Positions 8,231 through 17,339 are shown, counted from the stretch's first letter. The stretch is 64,000 nucleotides of DNA from Enterobacter cancerogenus (GCF_019047785.1 NZ_CP077290.1:2046001-2110000); one strand, 5' to 3'. Notes: generated by a model not told the origin, from the sequence alone. Numbers and translations: made by a program.

Positions 8231-10321
8231 TCAGAACGTCCATGAAACGCTGCCCACAATGCTGCGTTCTGCCCCGAAGTAGCAGTAAGAGAGAGAATTA
8301 CACGCCGCCACGTAGCTCTTGTCCGTCAGGTTATTGACGTTGAGCTGCGCGCTTACGCCCGTGAGCCCGACTTTCGACAGATCATACCCCACCACCATAT
8401 CCACCAGCGTGTACGACGGCAGCGTATGGGTATTCTGGCGATCGCTGGCGATTCCGTTGACATAGCGCACGCCGGAGCCGACGGTCAGGCCATCGAGCGG
8501 ACCGGTTTTCACGTCGTAGCTCAGCCAGGCGCTGGCCATGTTACGCGGGGCATAGACGGCGCGCTTGCCCTCCTCTTCCGGGCTACTCTTCTTGTAGCGG
8601 ATATCGGTATAGGTATAGGCCGCCTGCATGCGCAGGCTGTCGGTTAGCTGACCGATCGCCTCCAGCTCAACGCCTTCGGACTCGATTTCACCGATGGAAC
8701 GGTACGGATCGGTCGGCTCCTCTTTGGTGGCAATGTTCTTCTGGTTAATACGGAACACCGAGGCGCTGAACTGGCTGTTCATCCCCTCCGGCTCATACTT
8801 CACCCCCGCTTCCCACTGCTTGCCCTTCATGGGATCAAGAATATTGCCCTGCTCGTCGGCAAAGCTGGTCGGCGTAAAGGCGGTGGAGTAGCTCACGTAC
8901 GGCGCGACGCCGTTATCAAACAGATACAGTAGCGCCGCGCGGCTGCTGAAATTGTTCTTATCCAGGTCGCTGCGGGTGTGGTTGAAGTTGTCGACGTTCG
9001 ACACGCTCACCTGGTCATAACGCCCGCCCAGCGTCAGGCGCCAGCGGTCAACGGACATCTGATCCTGCAGGTAATAGCCGGTCTGGCGCAGCTTGTGCTT
9101 TTCCCTGCTGTACTGGGTGATGTAGTCCGGCTTCGCGCCGTAGACCGGGTGGAAGGCGTCAATCGGCGGGAAGCCGCCGTAATATCCGGTCACGTTGTTG
9201 GTGCGGTCCTGATAGTCCATGCCGAGCAGCACGCGGTGGTTCACCGCCCTGGTATCGAAGCTGCCGTCAACCTGGTTATCCAGAGTGATGGCGTTCATCT
9301 TCTCGTCGGAGCCGGAATAGCCGCGGTTCAACTCGGTGTCGTTCAGCCAGCCTGCGGCATACACCTGGTTCAGCTCCACGTTGGTGTGCAGGTAGCGCAG
9401 CTTCTGGCGCACGGACCAACCGCTCTCAAACATGTGCTCAACGTTATAGCCGACCATATTTTCCCGACGATCGTACTTGTCGTAATCGTCTTCACCTTCA
9501 TAGAAGGTATTAGATATTTTCTTACCGCTGTGCGGTACAACGGTGCCGTCATACGGCAGGCCGGAGTGGCTACCGCCTTCAGGATCCCGGTGCAGGTAGG
9601 CCATCAGCTCCAGACGGGTGTTGTCGGTGATGCGCCAGGTCAGGCTCGGCATCAGCGCATAACGCTCTTCCTTCAGGGGATCGAACTGGGAATCGGCGTA
9701 GCGGGTCATCCCGCTGAGACGCACCGCCACGCGATCGTTATCATCAACCGGGCCGGTGACGTCGAACATCGCCCCACGCTGATTGTTGTTCCCGGCGAAG
9801 AGCTTGATCTCCCCGCCCGGATCGAACGACGGCTTACGGGAGGTGAGCGCAACGATTCCGCCCGGCGATGAACGGCCATACAGCACGGAGGCCGGGCCGC
9901 GAACGACTTCGATATTGTCCAGGAACCACGGGTCAACCACCAGCGAGCTGTGGGAGTTGGTGTCTCCCATCATCTTCAGGCCGTCGAGATAGACGTTATC
10001 CAGGCTGCCGTCCGAGAAGCCGCGCAGTACGATGTAGTCGAAGCGGTTTGACGCACCTATCTGGTTGCTGTACACCCCCGGCGTGTAGCTCACGGCCTGA
10101 CGCACGCTGGTCGCGCCCTGCTCTTCGAACTGCTCGCGGGTGACGATAGAGACCGACTGCGGGGTTTCAATATCCGGCGTTTCAAGCTTGGTGGCCGCAG
10201 ACTGCATCTGCGACGTGACCACCACGGTATCTGTTTTTTGCGCATCCTGCGCCAGTAACGGAAAAGCGACGCTACCGGTAACCCATCCCACCAGCAGTGC
10301 CAGACGCGATTTAGCAAACAT
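8231..10321 (-). CDS. foxA: TonB-dependent siderophore receptor, FoxA (ferrioxamine)-like
   Basis: A 696-residue outer-membrane receptor. Residues 1-24 form a signal peptide ending LLAQ/DAQK. The TonB box is near DTVVVTS (about residue 31). The plug domain follows (TPQSVSIVTREQFEEQG through VRGPASVLYGRSSPGG), then a 22-strand barrel ending in the typical aromatic WTF. The barrel end YVAACNSLSYCYFGAERSIVGS is the siderophore-receptor pattern. Length and overall sequence resemble FoxA of Salmonella and Yersinia, which import ferrioxamine; that substrate is inferred. An AraC regulator lies just upstream on the same strand, and a candidate Fur site precedes the start. Confidence 0.85.
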   Translation of the reverse strand: MFAKSRLALLVGWVTGSVAFPLLAQDAQKTDTVVVTSQMQSAATKLETPDIETPQSVSIVTREQFEEQGATSVRQAVSYTPGVYSNQIGASNRFDYIVLRGFSDGSLDNVYLDGLKMMGDTNSHSSLVVDPWFLDNIEVVRGPASVLYGRSSPGGIVALTSRKPSFDPGGEIKLFAGNNNQRGAMFDVTGPVDDNDRVAVRLSGMTRYADSQFDPLKEERYALMPSLTWRITDNTRLELMAYLHRDPEGGSHSGLPYDGTVVPHSGKKISNTFYEGEDDYDKYDRRENMVGYNVEHMFESGWSVRQKLRYLHTNVELNQVYAAGWLNDTELNRGYSGSDEKMNAITLDNQVDGSFDTRAVNHRVLLGMDYQDRTNNVTGYYGGFPPIDAFHPVYGAKPDYITQYSREKHKLRQTGYYLQDQMSVDRWRLTLGGRYDQVSVSNVDNFNHTRSDLDKNNFSSRAALLYLFDNGVAPYVSYSTAFTPTSFADEQGNILDPMKGKQWEAGVKYEPEGMNSQFSASVFRINQKNIATKEEPTDPYRSIGEIESEGVELEAIGQLTDSLRMQAAYTYTDIRYKKSSPEEEGKRAVYAPRNMASAWLSYDVKTGPLDGLTVGSGVRYVNGIASDRQNTHTLPSYTLVDMVVGYDLSKVGLTGVSAQLNVNNLTDKSYVAACNSLSYCYFGAERSIVGSVSWTF

Positions 10322-10347
10322 AACTCTCTCCAGAGATATTTCTTATT

Positions 10348-10366
10348 GTTAATAAGAATTATTACC
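10348..10366. promoter_or_regulatory. Candidate Fur box upstream of the siderophore receptor
   Basis: GTTAATAAGAATTATTACC matches the 19-base Fur consensus at 14 positions by my count. It lies 27 bases before the receptor start codon, where Fe-Fur would block transcription. Confidence 0.65.
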
Positions 10367-10460
10367 TTTTTGAGAGTGCAAACGGCTATGCGTGCCGCCA
10401 GGTTATGTATGCGCGATGCTAAAGCGCACGGAATACGTTCGCGCGATAAGCGAAATTACG

Positions 10461-11414
10461 TTAGCGGAGTTTACGCACGTCACCCGGTGAAATTCCGTAA
10501 TGACGGCGAAAGGCAGTGGCGAAGTTGGTGGCATGTTGATACCCGCACATCCACGCCGCCTGTTGCACGCTGTGGCCTTCCAGCAGATAGCGACGCGCCA
10601 GCGCAAGGCGGCAGTCGCGCAGGTAGTCGAAGAGCGTGCAGCCGTAGCGCTGACGGAACTTGCTGCGCAGGCTGCTTGGGCTCATGGCGGCAAGGGCTGC
10701 CAGCTGCGCCAGCGTATGATCGCGTTCAGGGAACTGTTCCAGCAGACTCCGCACGCGTTCCAGGCGCGCATGCTCAGGCCGGCTCGGGCCAGGCTTCTGG
10801 CGGTGGCTCAGGCCATGACCCAGCAACTGATACATCAGCCCTTCCAGTAACAGCTTGCGTGAGAGCGCGCTTCCTCCATGCTGCTGCGCATGTTGAATGC
10901 CTGACATAACGTACTCAGGAACATGCCAGACAAAGGTAGGTGCATTCAGGCTGTGCCATTCCACAAGCAGCGACTCAAGCAGGGCGTCACGTCCCGCATC
11001 GTGCGGGTACACGCCAAACGAAAGCGTTTTCAACGAGCTGTCGGCTTCGTGACGCGCGCACATCACCTGCTCTTCACTCAGCCTTGAGCTGAATGCCATG
11101 CCGGGGCGAACGGTGTAGTCGATGCCATTGATCGTGAGCGTTACGCACCCTTCCAGCACTACCAGCATATAGAGCGGGCTGCTGTGGCGAGAGGTGGTTT
11201 CATAGGGCTGTAATACACGCACATCGGAATGGGTGAGAGAAATGCCGGACGAAAGCGTCATCTCTTCCACATTCCCCTGCAACACGGGGCTGCCGCGGTC
11301 ATGCGCATTATTTAACTGCGGGAAACGATAATCGATGCCGTAGCGCTCGCCGAATAGCTGAAAATCCTCAACAAAAAAAATGCGCTTCGCTGATCTATTT
11401 TCACTCTGGAGCAT
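10461..11414 (-). CDS. AraC-family regulator, probably of the siderophore receptor
   Basis: About 317 residues. The N-terminal half is a ligand-binding domain (VLEGCVTLTINGIDYTVRPG). The C-terminal 100 residues hold two helix-turn-helix units (HTLAQLAALAAMSPSSLRSK and SVQQAAWMCGYQHATNFATA) and the AraC signature RRHYGISPGDVRKLR. It resembles PchR/FoxR-type activators that respond to a ferric siderophore. It is upstream of, and on the same strand as, the FoxA-like gene, with the Fur site between. The start at 11414 is preferred; an ATG at 11459 would add 15 residues that do not look like part of the fold. Confidence 0.88.
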   Translation of the reverse strand: MLQSENRSAKRIFFVEDFQLFGERYGIDYRFPQLNNAHDRGSPVLQGNVEEMTLSSGISLTHSDVRVLQPYETTSRHSSPLYMLVVLEGCVTLTINGIDYTVRPGMAFSSRLSEEQVMCARHEADSSLKTLSFGVYPHDAGRDALLESLLVEWHSLNAPTFVWHVPEYVMSGIQHAQQHGGSALSRKLLLEGLMYQLLGHGLSHRQKPGPSRPEHARLERVRSLLEQFPERDHTLAQLAALAAMSPSSLRSKFRQRYGCTLFDYLRDCRLALARRYLLEGHSVQQAAWMCGYQHATNFATAFRRHYGISPGDVRKLR

Positions 11415-11553
11415 AATTATGTGCCTGCATCGGGGAAAAGACAGGCAAAACAGTACCATTCATTTGCAATGGCAGCAATCACGGGCCGCAGACACTATTA
11501 CGCTCCGGACGAAGCCGGAGCGAAAATAGATATTTCTCTGCGACAAAGCGTTT

Positions 11554-11787
11554 TTATGCTTCTTGCCACTCAGCAAAAACCTCTTTATGGTTTTTGGTCA
11601 GCACGACTTTATTATCCTCAACCTTGTCGACCCAGCCGAGAGGAATAAAGTGGTGCTTGCCGCCTGATTCAGGGTCGCTTTTCGAGAGCTTGATGCGCTC
11701 ACCGTCCAGATGGTCAACTACGCCGACGTGCGTTCCGCAGCTGGCTACAACCTGAGTATGATCCTTAATTTCGCTTTTATTAATCAT
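11554..11787 (-). CDS. DUF2171 family small protein
   Basis: A 77-residue protein, MINKSEIKDHTQVVASCG to the C-terminus, with the DUF2171 pattern (GTHVGVVDHLDGERIKL, then IPLGWVDKVE). The family is a small beta-barrel fold of unknown function, often stress-associated. The start at 11787 has an AGGAGA site 7 bases upstream; the longer upstream frame has no such support. Confidence 0.85.
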   Translation of the reverse strand: MINKSEIKDHTQVVASCGTHVGVVDHLDGERIKLSKSDPESGGKHHFIPLGWVDKVEDNKVVLTKNHKEVFAEWQEA

Positions 11788-12016
11788 GTTGTTTCTCCTG
11801 TTTCGGTTATTTGGCTGTTGCACGGAATTAACTGTAGTCCATAAATTGGGTTTCCAGGCGTTTATTAGCATTTTGAAACAACATTGACAGGATATAAATT
11901 CAGGGCTACTTAAGCGCGCAACTCTTAATAGCGGGGGAATAAGAATTATGTGAATTATTCCTGCGCATTGACCCATCTTTTATAATTACTCTTTCGCAAC
12001 CCATGAGGAGGTATTA

Positions 12017-12202
12017 ATGACGATTGACAATAATCGGGCAGAAATTTCGCTGGCTCTTGGTGAAGCGGTATTAGACATCGTGCAAAAAGGCCATGAAGTT
12101 TCACGAGAAAATCTGGCACAGGCTATGAAAATCAAAGCGGAAAGAGAGCGTGATGATGAACGGCTCCTGAACTACTGGAAAGCCTGTAATATGCTGGTCT
12201 AA
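12017..12202 (+). CDS. Small YmgB/AriR-like protein
   Basis: A 61-residue helical protein. The stretch ISLALGEAVLDIVQKGHEVS followed by RENL resembles the YmgB/AriR/YcgZ family (LGxAVxxLxxxGxxVxxxNI), small connectors that affect biofilm and acid-stress regulation in E. coli. The C-terminal half does not match well, so the family call is tentative. It has a good ribosome site (GAGGAGG) and a strong terminator directly after its stop. Confidence 0.6.
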   Translation: MTIDNNRAEISLALGEAVLDIVQKGHEVSRENLAQAMKIKAERERDDERLLNYWKACNMLV

Positions 12203-12207
12203 CTGAC

Positions 12208-12234
12208 GCGGCGTTTAGCCTGGCTAAACGCCGC
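12208..12234. terminator. Bidirectional terminator hairpin
   Basis: GCGGCGTTTAGCC and its exact complement GGCTAAACGCCGC are separated by a single T, so the pairing tip will open. The hairpin lies between the convergent YmgB-like gene and roxA and has T-rich or A-rich sequence on its sides. Confidence 0.85.
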
Positions 12235-12240
12235 TTTGCT

Positions 12241-13362
12241 TTACTCGTCGAAGAACCAGTAGCCCTGGTTAATCAGGTCGGTCAGTTCTTCTACAAACGC
12301 CGGGTTATTCAGCGCCTCGCCAAGCTCGGCCTGACCCAGCTCGGTGTAGCGGCACAGCGCATCTGCCCCTTTCGCATCCACCGTTTCCAGCAACTCGCTG
12401 TTGATAAAGAAACGTCCGCCGATGTTCAGCACGCGCAGACCGCTCAGACGGGACAGCGTTTCTCCGCCCTGCAGGGCATCAAGCACCTCTTCCGGCGCGT
12501 ACGGTGGCTCCGCCGCAGCGATATCCAGCTCGTGACGCGGCGTAGAGACAAAGCTGCCGAACCACTTTGTGAAATCATCGGGTTTGGCGATCATGTCGAT
12601 CATCATCTGACGAATGCGATCGAGTTCGTACTGCTCAACGCGGCCCGGATGCTCACGGCAGGTCAGATCCGGATCGCTGTAGTGCTCGCCGCCAAGATCG
12701 TTTTCCAGGGCGTAATCGGCAAAGCTGCTGATCAGATCGCGACCGTTTGGCCCGCGGAAACCGACGGAGTAGTTCAGCGCGGTTTCGTGGGTGAAACCGT
12801 CATGCGGGAATCCAGGCGGAATGTAGAGGATATCGCCCGGCGCCAGATCTTCATCAATGATGGGCTCAAACGGATCGACGTGCAGCAGGGCAGGATGCGG
12901 GCAGAACTGGCGCATCGGCAGCTTGTCCCCCACGCGCCAGCGACGGCTGCCCATCCCCTGAATGATAAACACGTCGTACTGGTCAATGTGCGGACCCACG
13001 CCGCCGCCCGGCACAGAGAAGGAGATCATCAGGTCATCAAGACGCCAGTCCGGCAGCACGCGGAACGGACGCACCAACTCGGCCGCAGGCATATGCCAGT
13101 GGTTTACCGCCTGCGCCAGCAGGGACCAGCCGGTTTCGCCAAGATCGTCGAAATGCTCAAACGGGCCATTGCTGGCCTGCCATTTACCGTTGGCATGGCT
13201 CACCAGACGGCTATCCACCTCCGGCTCCATGGCCAGACCGGCCAGCTCGTCCGGCGTAATCGGATCGACAAAATTCGGGAAGGCATTTTTCAGCACAACG
13301 GGTTGTTTCTGCCAGTATTTTTCGAGAAATTCCGGCCAGTTCAGGTTCAGTTGATACGCCAT
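12241..13362 (-). CDS. roxA: 50S ribosomal protein L16 arginine hydroxylase RoxA
   Basis: A 373-residue JmjC-type 2-oxoglutarate/Fe(II) oxygenase that matches E. coli YcfD/RoxA, which hydroxylates Arg81 of ribosomal protein L16. The iron ligands sit in GGGVGPHIDQYD (H125, D127) and PPGFPHDGF (H187), the same numbering as in E. coli. The C-terminal part holds the dimerisation and winged-helix regions. The start at 13362 (MAYQLNLNWP) aligns with the family; an ATG 12 bases upstream is less likely. Confidence 0.95.
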   Translation of the reverse strand: MAYQLNLNWPEFLEKYWQKQPVVLKNAFPNFVDPITPDELAGLAMEPEVDSRLVSHANGKWQASNGPFEHFDDLGETGWSLLAQAVNHWHMPAAELVRPFRVLPDWRLDDLMISFSVPGGGVGPHIDQYDVFIIQGMGSRRWRVGDKLPMRQFCPHPALLHVDPFEPIIDEDLAPGDILYIPPGFPHDGFTHETALNYSVGFRGPNGRDLISSFADYALENDLGGEHYSDPDLTCREHPGRVEQYELDRIRQMMIDMIAKPDDFTKWFGSFVSTPRHELDIAAAEPPYAPEEVLDALQGGETLSRLSGLRVLNIGGRFFINSELLETVDAKGADALCRYTELGQAELGEALNNPAFVEELTDLINQGYWFFDE

Positions 13363-13463
13363 GGGTAGCACCATTGAGAGGGTAGACAGGCGCGATTATG
13401 GAAGAGAGCGAGACGGGCTGCTTTGTCGTGGGTCAAGCGAGGATAAAATGCCTGGGAATGTAG

Positions 13464-13491
13464 GTCGGGCAAGGCGAAGCCGCCACCCGAC
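13464..13491. repeat. REP palindrome
   Basis: gtcgggcaaggcgaagccgc followed by cacccgac lies between the ClpP-like gene and roxA on the same strand and may separate their transcripts. Confidence 0.75.
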
Positions 13492-13510
13492 ACATACACG
13501 GCGTGAGTGC

Positions 13511-14113
13511 TTAATCGAGCTTCAGCTCGTCGTAATGGGTAATCAATTTGCCCACAATGCCGTAGTCCAGCGCTTCTGCCGGAGACATCCAGAAGTTGCG
13601 GTCGGTATCTTTTTTCACTTTTTCCAGCGGCTGGCCGGTGGCGTCGGCGATCAGCTTGTTCACGCGATCCAGCATGCGGATGATCTCACGCGCTTCAATC
13701 TCGATATCCGTCGCCTGGCCGCGCACGCCGCCCAGCGGCTGGTGGATCATAAAGCGGGTATTCGGCAGCGAGTAGCGGTGCTCTTTTTTCGCCGCCAGGA
13801 AGATGGTGATCCCCGCGCTTGCCACCCAACCGGTACCGATGACGTGGACTTCCGGGCGAATGAACTTGATGAAGTCATGGATGGTATCACCCGCTTCGAC
13901 GTGGCCGCCCTGGCTGTTGATATACAGCTTGATCGGATCGTTGCTCACGCTTTGCAGCAGGATCATCTGGGTGATGACTTTCTGCGCCAGCTCCTGATTG
14001 ATCTCACCGGAGATCACAATGGAGCGGGACTCCAGCAGTTTTTGCTGCAGAGCGCCCGCGCCGTTTGACCCTTCCGCTTTTTCCTTGTCGCTTTCTTTCA
14101 GTGTGTAGTGCAT
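13511..14113 (-). CDS. ClpP-like ATP-dependent protease proteolytic subunit (second paralogue)
   Basis: A 200-residue ClpP-family serine peptidase. The triad can be read as S99 (GWVASAGITIF), H124 (RFMIHQPLGG) and D169 (VKKDTDRNFW), and the QPLGG handle motif is present. It differs from housekeeping ClpP, which has an ASMG motif and sits next to clpX; here no ClpX, lon or tig gene is nearby. It probably forms a barrel protease that needs a Clp ATPase supplied from elsewhere. Related second ClpP proteins occur in several enterobacteria. Substrates are unknown. Confidence 0.88.
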   Translation of the reverse strand: MHYTLKESDKEKAEGSNGAGALQQKLLESRSIVISGEINQELAQKVITQMILLQSVSNDPIKLYINSQGGHVEAGDTIHDFIKFIRPEVHVIGTGWVASAGITIFLAAKKEHRYSLPNTRFMIHQPLGGVRGQATDIEIEAREIIRMLDRVNKLIADATGQPLEKVKKDTDRNFWMSPAEALDYGIVGKLITHYDELKLD

Positions 14114-14201
14114 TGTTGTTTCCTCAGCATGTCGCGCTCAAAACCAGAGTGTAGCCTGTTTTACCTGTTAAAGTCCGCAGTCACAAACACGGAGGGAGTT
14201 T

Positions 14202-14588
14202 ATGCATATTGCGCATGTCGCACTCTGGACCCGTCATCTTGATGCACAGGTTCAGTTCTGGGAAACGGTTTTTGGCGGGCGCAGCAACGAACGCTATGTC
14301 AGTCAAAACCGTCCGGGGTTTGAATCACATTTTATTACGCTCGATAACGGCCCCACGATTGAGCTGATGACGCTGCCGGACCTGCCCGACGCGCCCGCGT
14401 ACCCGGAGTTTATCGGCTGGGCGCATATTGCTATCGACGTTGGCAGCAAAGCGAACGTCGACAGCATGGCGGCGGTGGCGCGGGCAAGCGGCACCCTGCT
14501 CGGTGCGCCGCGCCTGACCGGGGACGGTTTTTACGAAGCGGTGATTGCCGACCCCGACGGCAACCGCATAGAACTTGTCGGGGCATAA
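14202..14588 (+). CDS. VOC family (glyoxalase-like) protein
   Basis: A 128-residue protein with two beta-alpha-beta-beta-beta units of the vicinal oxygen chelate fold. It starts MHIAHVALWTRHLDAQVQFW, has GWAHIAIDVGS in the middle and ends in DPDGNRIELVG, placing likely metal ligands at H4, E53, H75 and E125 or close by. It could be a lactoylglutathione-lyase-like enzyme or a dioxygenase relative. The reaction is not assignable. It is divergent from the ClpP-like gene. Confidence 0.85.
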   Translation: MHIAHVALWTRHLDAQVQFWETVFGGRSNERYVSQNRPGFESHFITLDNGPTIELMTLPDLPDAPAYPEFIGWAHIAIDVGSKANVDSMAAVARASGTLLGAPRLTGDGFYEAVIADPDGNRIELVGA

Positions 14589-14615
14589 ACGCGCAGCCTG
14601 TTGGCGCTTCGCTTA

Positions 14616-16022
14616 TCAGCCCTGTGAGGTTTGATTTTGCAGGCCGGGTAAGGCGCAGCCGCCTCCCGGCGCTTTCGCAGACGCGTTCCGCTCCGCCAGC
14701 AGGCGGCAAATCTCCGCATGCTTCTCCTCGGTAAAGGTGAAGCGCGACATGCAACCCAGCCGGATCAGCGAGCCGATGGCCGGTAGCAGGCAGATGCCGA
14801 AGAACAGCCCCGTGAGCACGCCGTCGCTCTGGGTTTGCGCCTGCGGCACATAGCCAATCATCGTCAGGAATACGCCGATTAACCCGCCGCCCACCGCGAC
14901 GGACATCTTGCCGGTAAAGGTCTGCCCGGAGAAGGTGATCGCCGCGCAACGCTTGTGGGTGTGGTACTCGGCGTACTCGATGGTATCGGCAATCATCGAC
15001 GAGGTGAGGATGTTGGTCATCATCACGAACAGCGTGCTCAGGCCGAGCAGGATGAACAGCAGCGCCGTGTGCTGATAGCCCGCAAACCACATTACCACGC
15101 GTACCGCCACGTCCAGCCCGCAGAGGATCATAAACAGCTTTCGCTTCTGCATCCTGCGCGTCAGCATCGGGGCGACCAGGCACACCACCGCCGCCACTAT
15201 CCCCATGATGCCAATCGCCATCTGCAGGCTGCCGTCGCCCAGATTGTAGATAAAGAAGTAGATGTAAATCCCGTTGGCCACGTTATGGAACACGCAGAAA
15301 AAGAACGACAGCAGGACGATAAACAGCGGCTTATTCAGGCGCAGGTTGTGGAACGTATCGCGCATCGTCACCTTTTCCGGGCTGGGCGGCACGCGCTCTT
15401 TGATCTGCATAAAGCCGTTAAGCATCAGCGGCAGGCCCACCAGCATCATGACCAGCGCCGCCATAAAGTAGCCTTTATCGTTGCTGTACTGGGCGAAGAA
15501 CGCCGCCAGCTTCGGGAAGAAGATGTTGGCGCAGGCAATCCCGGCGTTGACTCCCAGCATTGCCGCCGTCACCGCACGGGTGCGCTGGCCGGAGTCGTTG
15601 GTCATCACCGAGGACATGGACCAGAACGGGATATCGGAGATGGCATATAGCGTCCCCCACAGGATGTACGTCACCCCGGCGTAGAGGATTTTGGTGGTCA
15701 TATCCGCTTCGATTTTATAGAACGCCAGCAGGGTAACCGCGGTGATCAGCAGCGGTGCCAGCAACAAAAAGTGGCGAAATTTGCCGAACCGGGTGTTAAT
15801 GGTGTCCATAATGCTGGCAAACAGCGGGTCGTGGACCGCATCCCACGCCCGGGCAATCAGGAAGATGGTGCTCGCCGCCAGCGCCGAGATCCCCAGCACG
15901 TCGGTGTAAAAATAGTTAATAAACGAACCCACTAGTCCAAAGCTAAAACACTGACCTAAACCATAACCAAAGTAAGACCATAACTCGCGAGACGGTATTT
16001 TCATTGTCATTGCCATCGTCAT
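14616..16022 (-). CDS. GPH-family sugar:cation symporter
   Basis: A 468-residue 12-helix transporter of the glycoside-pentoside-hexuronide group (MelB/YicJ relatives), starting with SRELWSYFGYGLGQCFSFGL and containing the family loop AWDAVHDPLFASIMD. Such proteins import oligosaccharides or glycosides with Na+ or H+. The gene is 43 bases downstream of a family 5-like glycosidase on the same strand, so imported sugar is probably cleaved by that enzyme. The last 20 or so residues are encoded inside a REP palindrome (14641-14672), an unusual C-terminus. Confidence 0.92.
   Translation of the reverse strand: MTMAMTMKIPSRELWSYFGYGLGQCFSFGLVGSFINYFYTDVLGISALAASTIFLIARAWDAVHDPLFASIMDTINTRFGKFRHFLLLAPLLITAVTLLAFYKIEADMTTKILYAGVTYILWGTLYAISDIPFWSMSSVMTNDSGQRTRAVTAAMLGVNAGIACANIFFPKLAAFFAQYSNDKGYFMAALVMMLVGLPLMLNGFMQIKERVPPSPEKVTMRDTFHNLRLNKPLFIVLLSFFFCVFHNVANGIYIYFFIYNLGDGSLQMAIGIMGIVAAVVCLVAPMLTRRMQKRKLFMILCGLDVAVRVVMWFAGYQHTALLFILLGLSTLFVMMTNILTSSMIADTIEYAEYHTHKRCAAITFSGQTFTGKMSVAVGGGLIGVFLTMIGYVPQAQTQSDGVLTGLFFGICLLPAIGSLIRLGCMSRFTFTEEKHAEICRLLAERNASAKAPGGGCALPGLQNQTSQG
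14641..14672. repeat. REP palindrome inside the 3' end of the transporter gene
   Basis: ggccgggtaaggcgcagccg followed by cctcccggcgc is a REP unit that lies within the reading frame of the symporter and encodes its tail KAPGGGCALPGLQ. The native stop was probably lost or moved when the REP was gained. Confidence 0.75.
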
Positions 16023-16065
16023 ATGCCTGCCTGTTGCCCGGCGGTGGACCGCCGGGTCGTTATTA

Positions 16066-17154
16066 TTAGCCCTGCACGTTCGGGGCGATTTTACGCAGCT
16101 TCTGCATCAGCGCGATTTCCGCGCGCGAGAACGGGATGCCGTTCTCCTCGAACACATCGTGGAACCACAGGCGGCAGTAGTCCGTGGACTCTTTCATCAC
16201 CACCGGCCACGGCAGCCAGGTCTGGGTTTTTCCGCGCACCAGGCCCCACTGGTACGGCGCGACCTTCGCCATGTACATCAGCGGCAGCTGCTCTTCAATG
16301 GTGCCGCCGACGTGGCGCGCCAGCCATTCGGTGCAGAAGATCGGGCGGCCCAGCGCCTGCAGCTGCTGGATAATCGCCGTCATGCGCCCGGTATTGGTGT
16401 AGGCGTGGTAGCTCACCACGTCCGACAGTTCCAGCGCGGTCTGGTCCAGCGGATGCTGGTAGAACGTCTCGCCCTCCTCTTCCGCCGGCAGTCGCCACGC
16501 GCAGACGGTGAGCGGCTGGGTCGGGTCTTCTTCACGTACCCACCGGAACGCCAGCTTCATCAGCTCGTGCGCGCAGGTTTCCAGCTTCTCGTCGTACAGC
16601 ACCTCTTCCGTGCCCGTCGCGAAAATGCCGCGGTTGCCCGGCTCGTTATACAGATCCCACAGCAGCACGCGCTTGTCGTCGCGGAACTGGCGAACAACGT
16701 CGCGGATATAGCGCTCAATCTGCGGCCAGCAGTCGCGATCGCACACTTTATCGCGCCCCGGGCTCGCCGCCGCCTGGCTGTTATGCTTGCCTGGCACGGG
16801 CGGCTTCTGCGGGCCAAGGTACGGTTCATCGCCGGAGAATCCGCAGTCGTCCATCAGGGTCAGCATGGTGCTGAACCCACGGTTATCGACAATCGTCAGA
16901 AAACGGTCGATGCGTGCCATCAGGCCGTCGCGATCGTGCTCCCAGACAATAAACGGCAGATTGATGCGCAGGGTGTTGTACCCCGCGTCGGCCGCCCAGC
17001 CCAGTTCGCGATCGATCGTGTCTGCATCGAAGGTCTCTTGCTGCCAGATATCGGTCCAGTTCACCGCCGTGGAGGGCAGGTAGTTAAACCCGCACAGCCA
17101 GCCTTGCTGCTGATACCACGCCTGCGCCTGGTCCTTGCTCCATTGCTCTTTCAT
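16066..17154 (-). CDS. GH5-like glycoside hydrolase (cytoplasmic)
   Basis: A 362-residue TIM-barrel hydrolase. The acid/base glutamate lies in WDLYNEPGN (about residue 169) and the nucleophile glutamate in IFCTEWLAR (about residue 275), the pattern of clan GH-A enzymes. There is no signal peptide, so it acts in the cytoplasm on an imported glycoside. It forms an operon with the downstream GPH symporter and is divergent from a LacI regulator; a palindrome at 17181-17198 is the likely operator. The exact sugar (for example a beta-mannoside, glucoside or xyloside) is undetermined. Confidence 0.85.
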   Translation of the reverse strand: MKEQWSKDQAQAWYQQQGWLCGFNYLPSTAVNWTDIWQQETFDADTIDRELGWAADAGYNTLRINLPFIVWEHDRDGLMARIDRFLTIVDNRGFSTMLTLMDDCGFSGDEPYLGPQKPPVPGKHNSQAAASPGRDKVCDRDCWPQIERYIRDVVRQFRDDKRVLLWDLYNEPGNRGIFATGTEEVLYDEKLETCAHELMKLAFRWVREEDPTQPLTVCAWRLPAEEEGETFYQHPLDQTALELSDVVSYHAYTNTGRMTAIIQQLQALGRPIFCTEWLARHVGGTIEEQLPLMYMAKVAPYQWGLVRGKTQTWLPWPVVMKESTDYCRLWFHDVFEENGIPFSRAEIALMQKLRKIAPNVQG

Positions 17155-17180
17155 TGCGTATCCTCACACTGATAATGTTT

Positions 17181-17198
17181 AGCTAATAAATATTAGCT
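17181..17198. promoter_or_regulatory. Likely LacI-type operator
   Basis: AGCTAATAAATATTAGCT has perfect 7-base arms (AGCTAAT/ATTAGCT) around a 4-base centre. It lies 27 bases upstream of the glycosidase start in the shared region with the LacI regulator. Confidence 0.7.
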
Positions 17199-17339
17199 GT
17201 GGGATAAATGAGCAAATCACGGTGATGAGAAAAGCGATGCTTCTCACAAAGTTCACGCTTCGTTGAAGAAGAAACGTGATCGGCGGCGCGGAAGCGGACG
17301 GTTAAGGTATGATGCGAATTCGCGAGAGGGAGAGGACGA

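Noticed and set aside
8978..9871. Long open frame antisense to the siderophore receptor
   Set aside because: It is a by-product of the GC-rich codon pattern on the opposite strand, with no ribosome site and no protein-like features; the receptor on the minus strand is fully supported.
12532..13368. Long open frame antisense to roxA
   Set aside because: Shadow of roxA in GC-rich sequence; no recognisable protein pattern.
13361..14068. Open frame antisense to the ClpP-like gene
   Set aside because: No ribosome site and low-complexity composition; the ClpP-like gene on the minus strand has an intact triad.
16159..17172. Long open frame antisense to the GH5-like gene
   Set aside because: It is a shadow frame; the glycosidase has clear catalytic motifs on the other strand.
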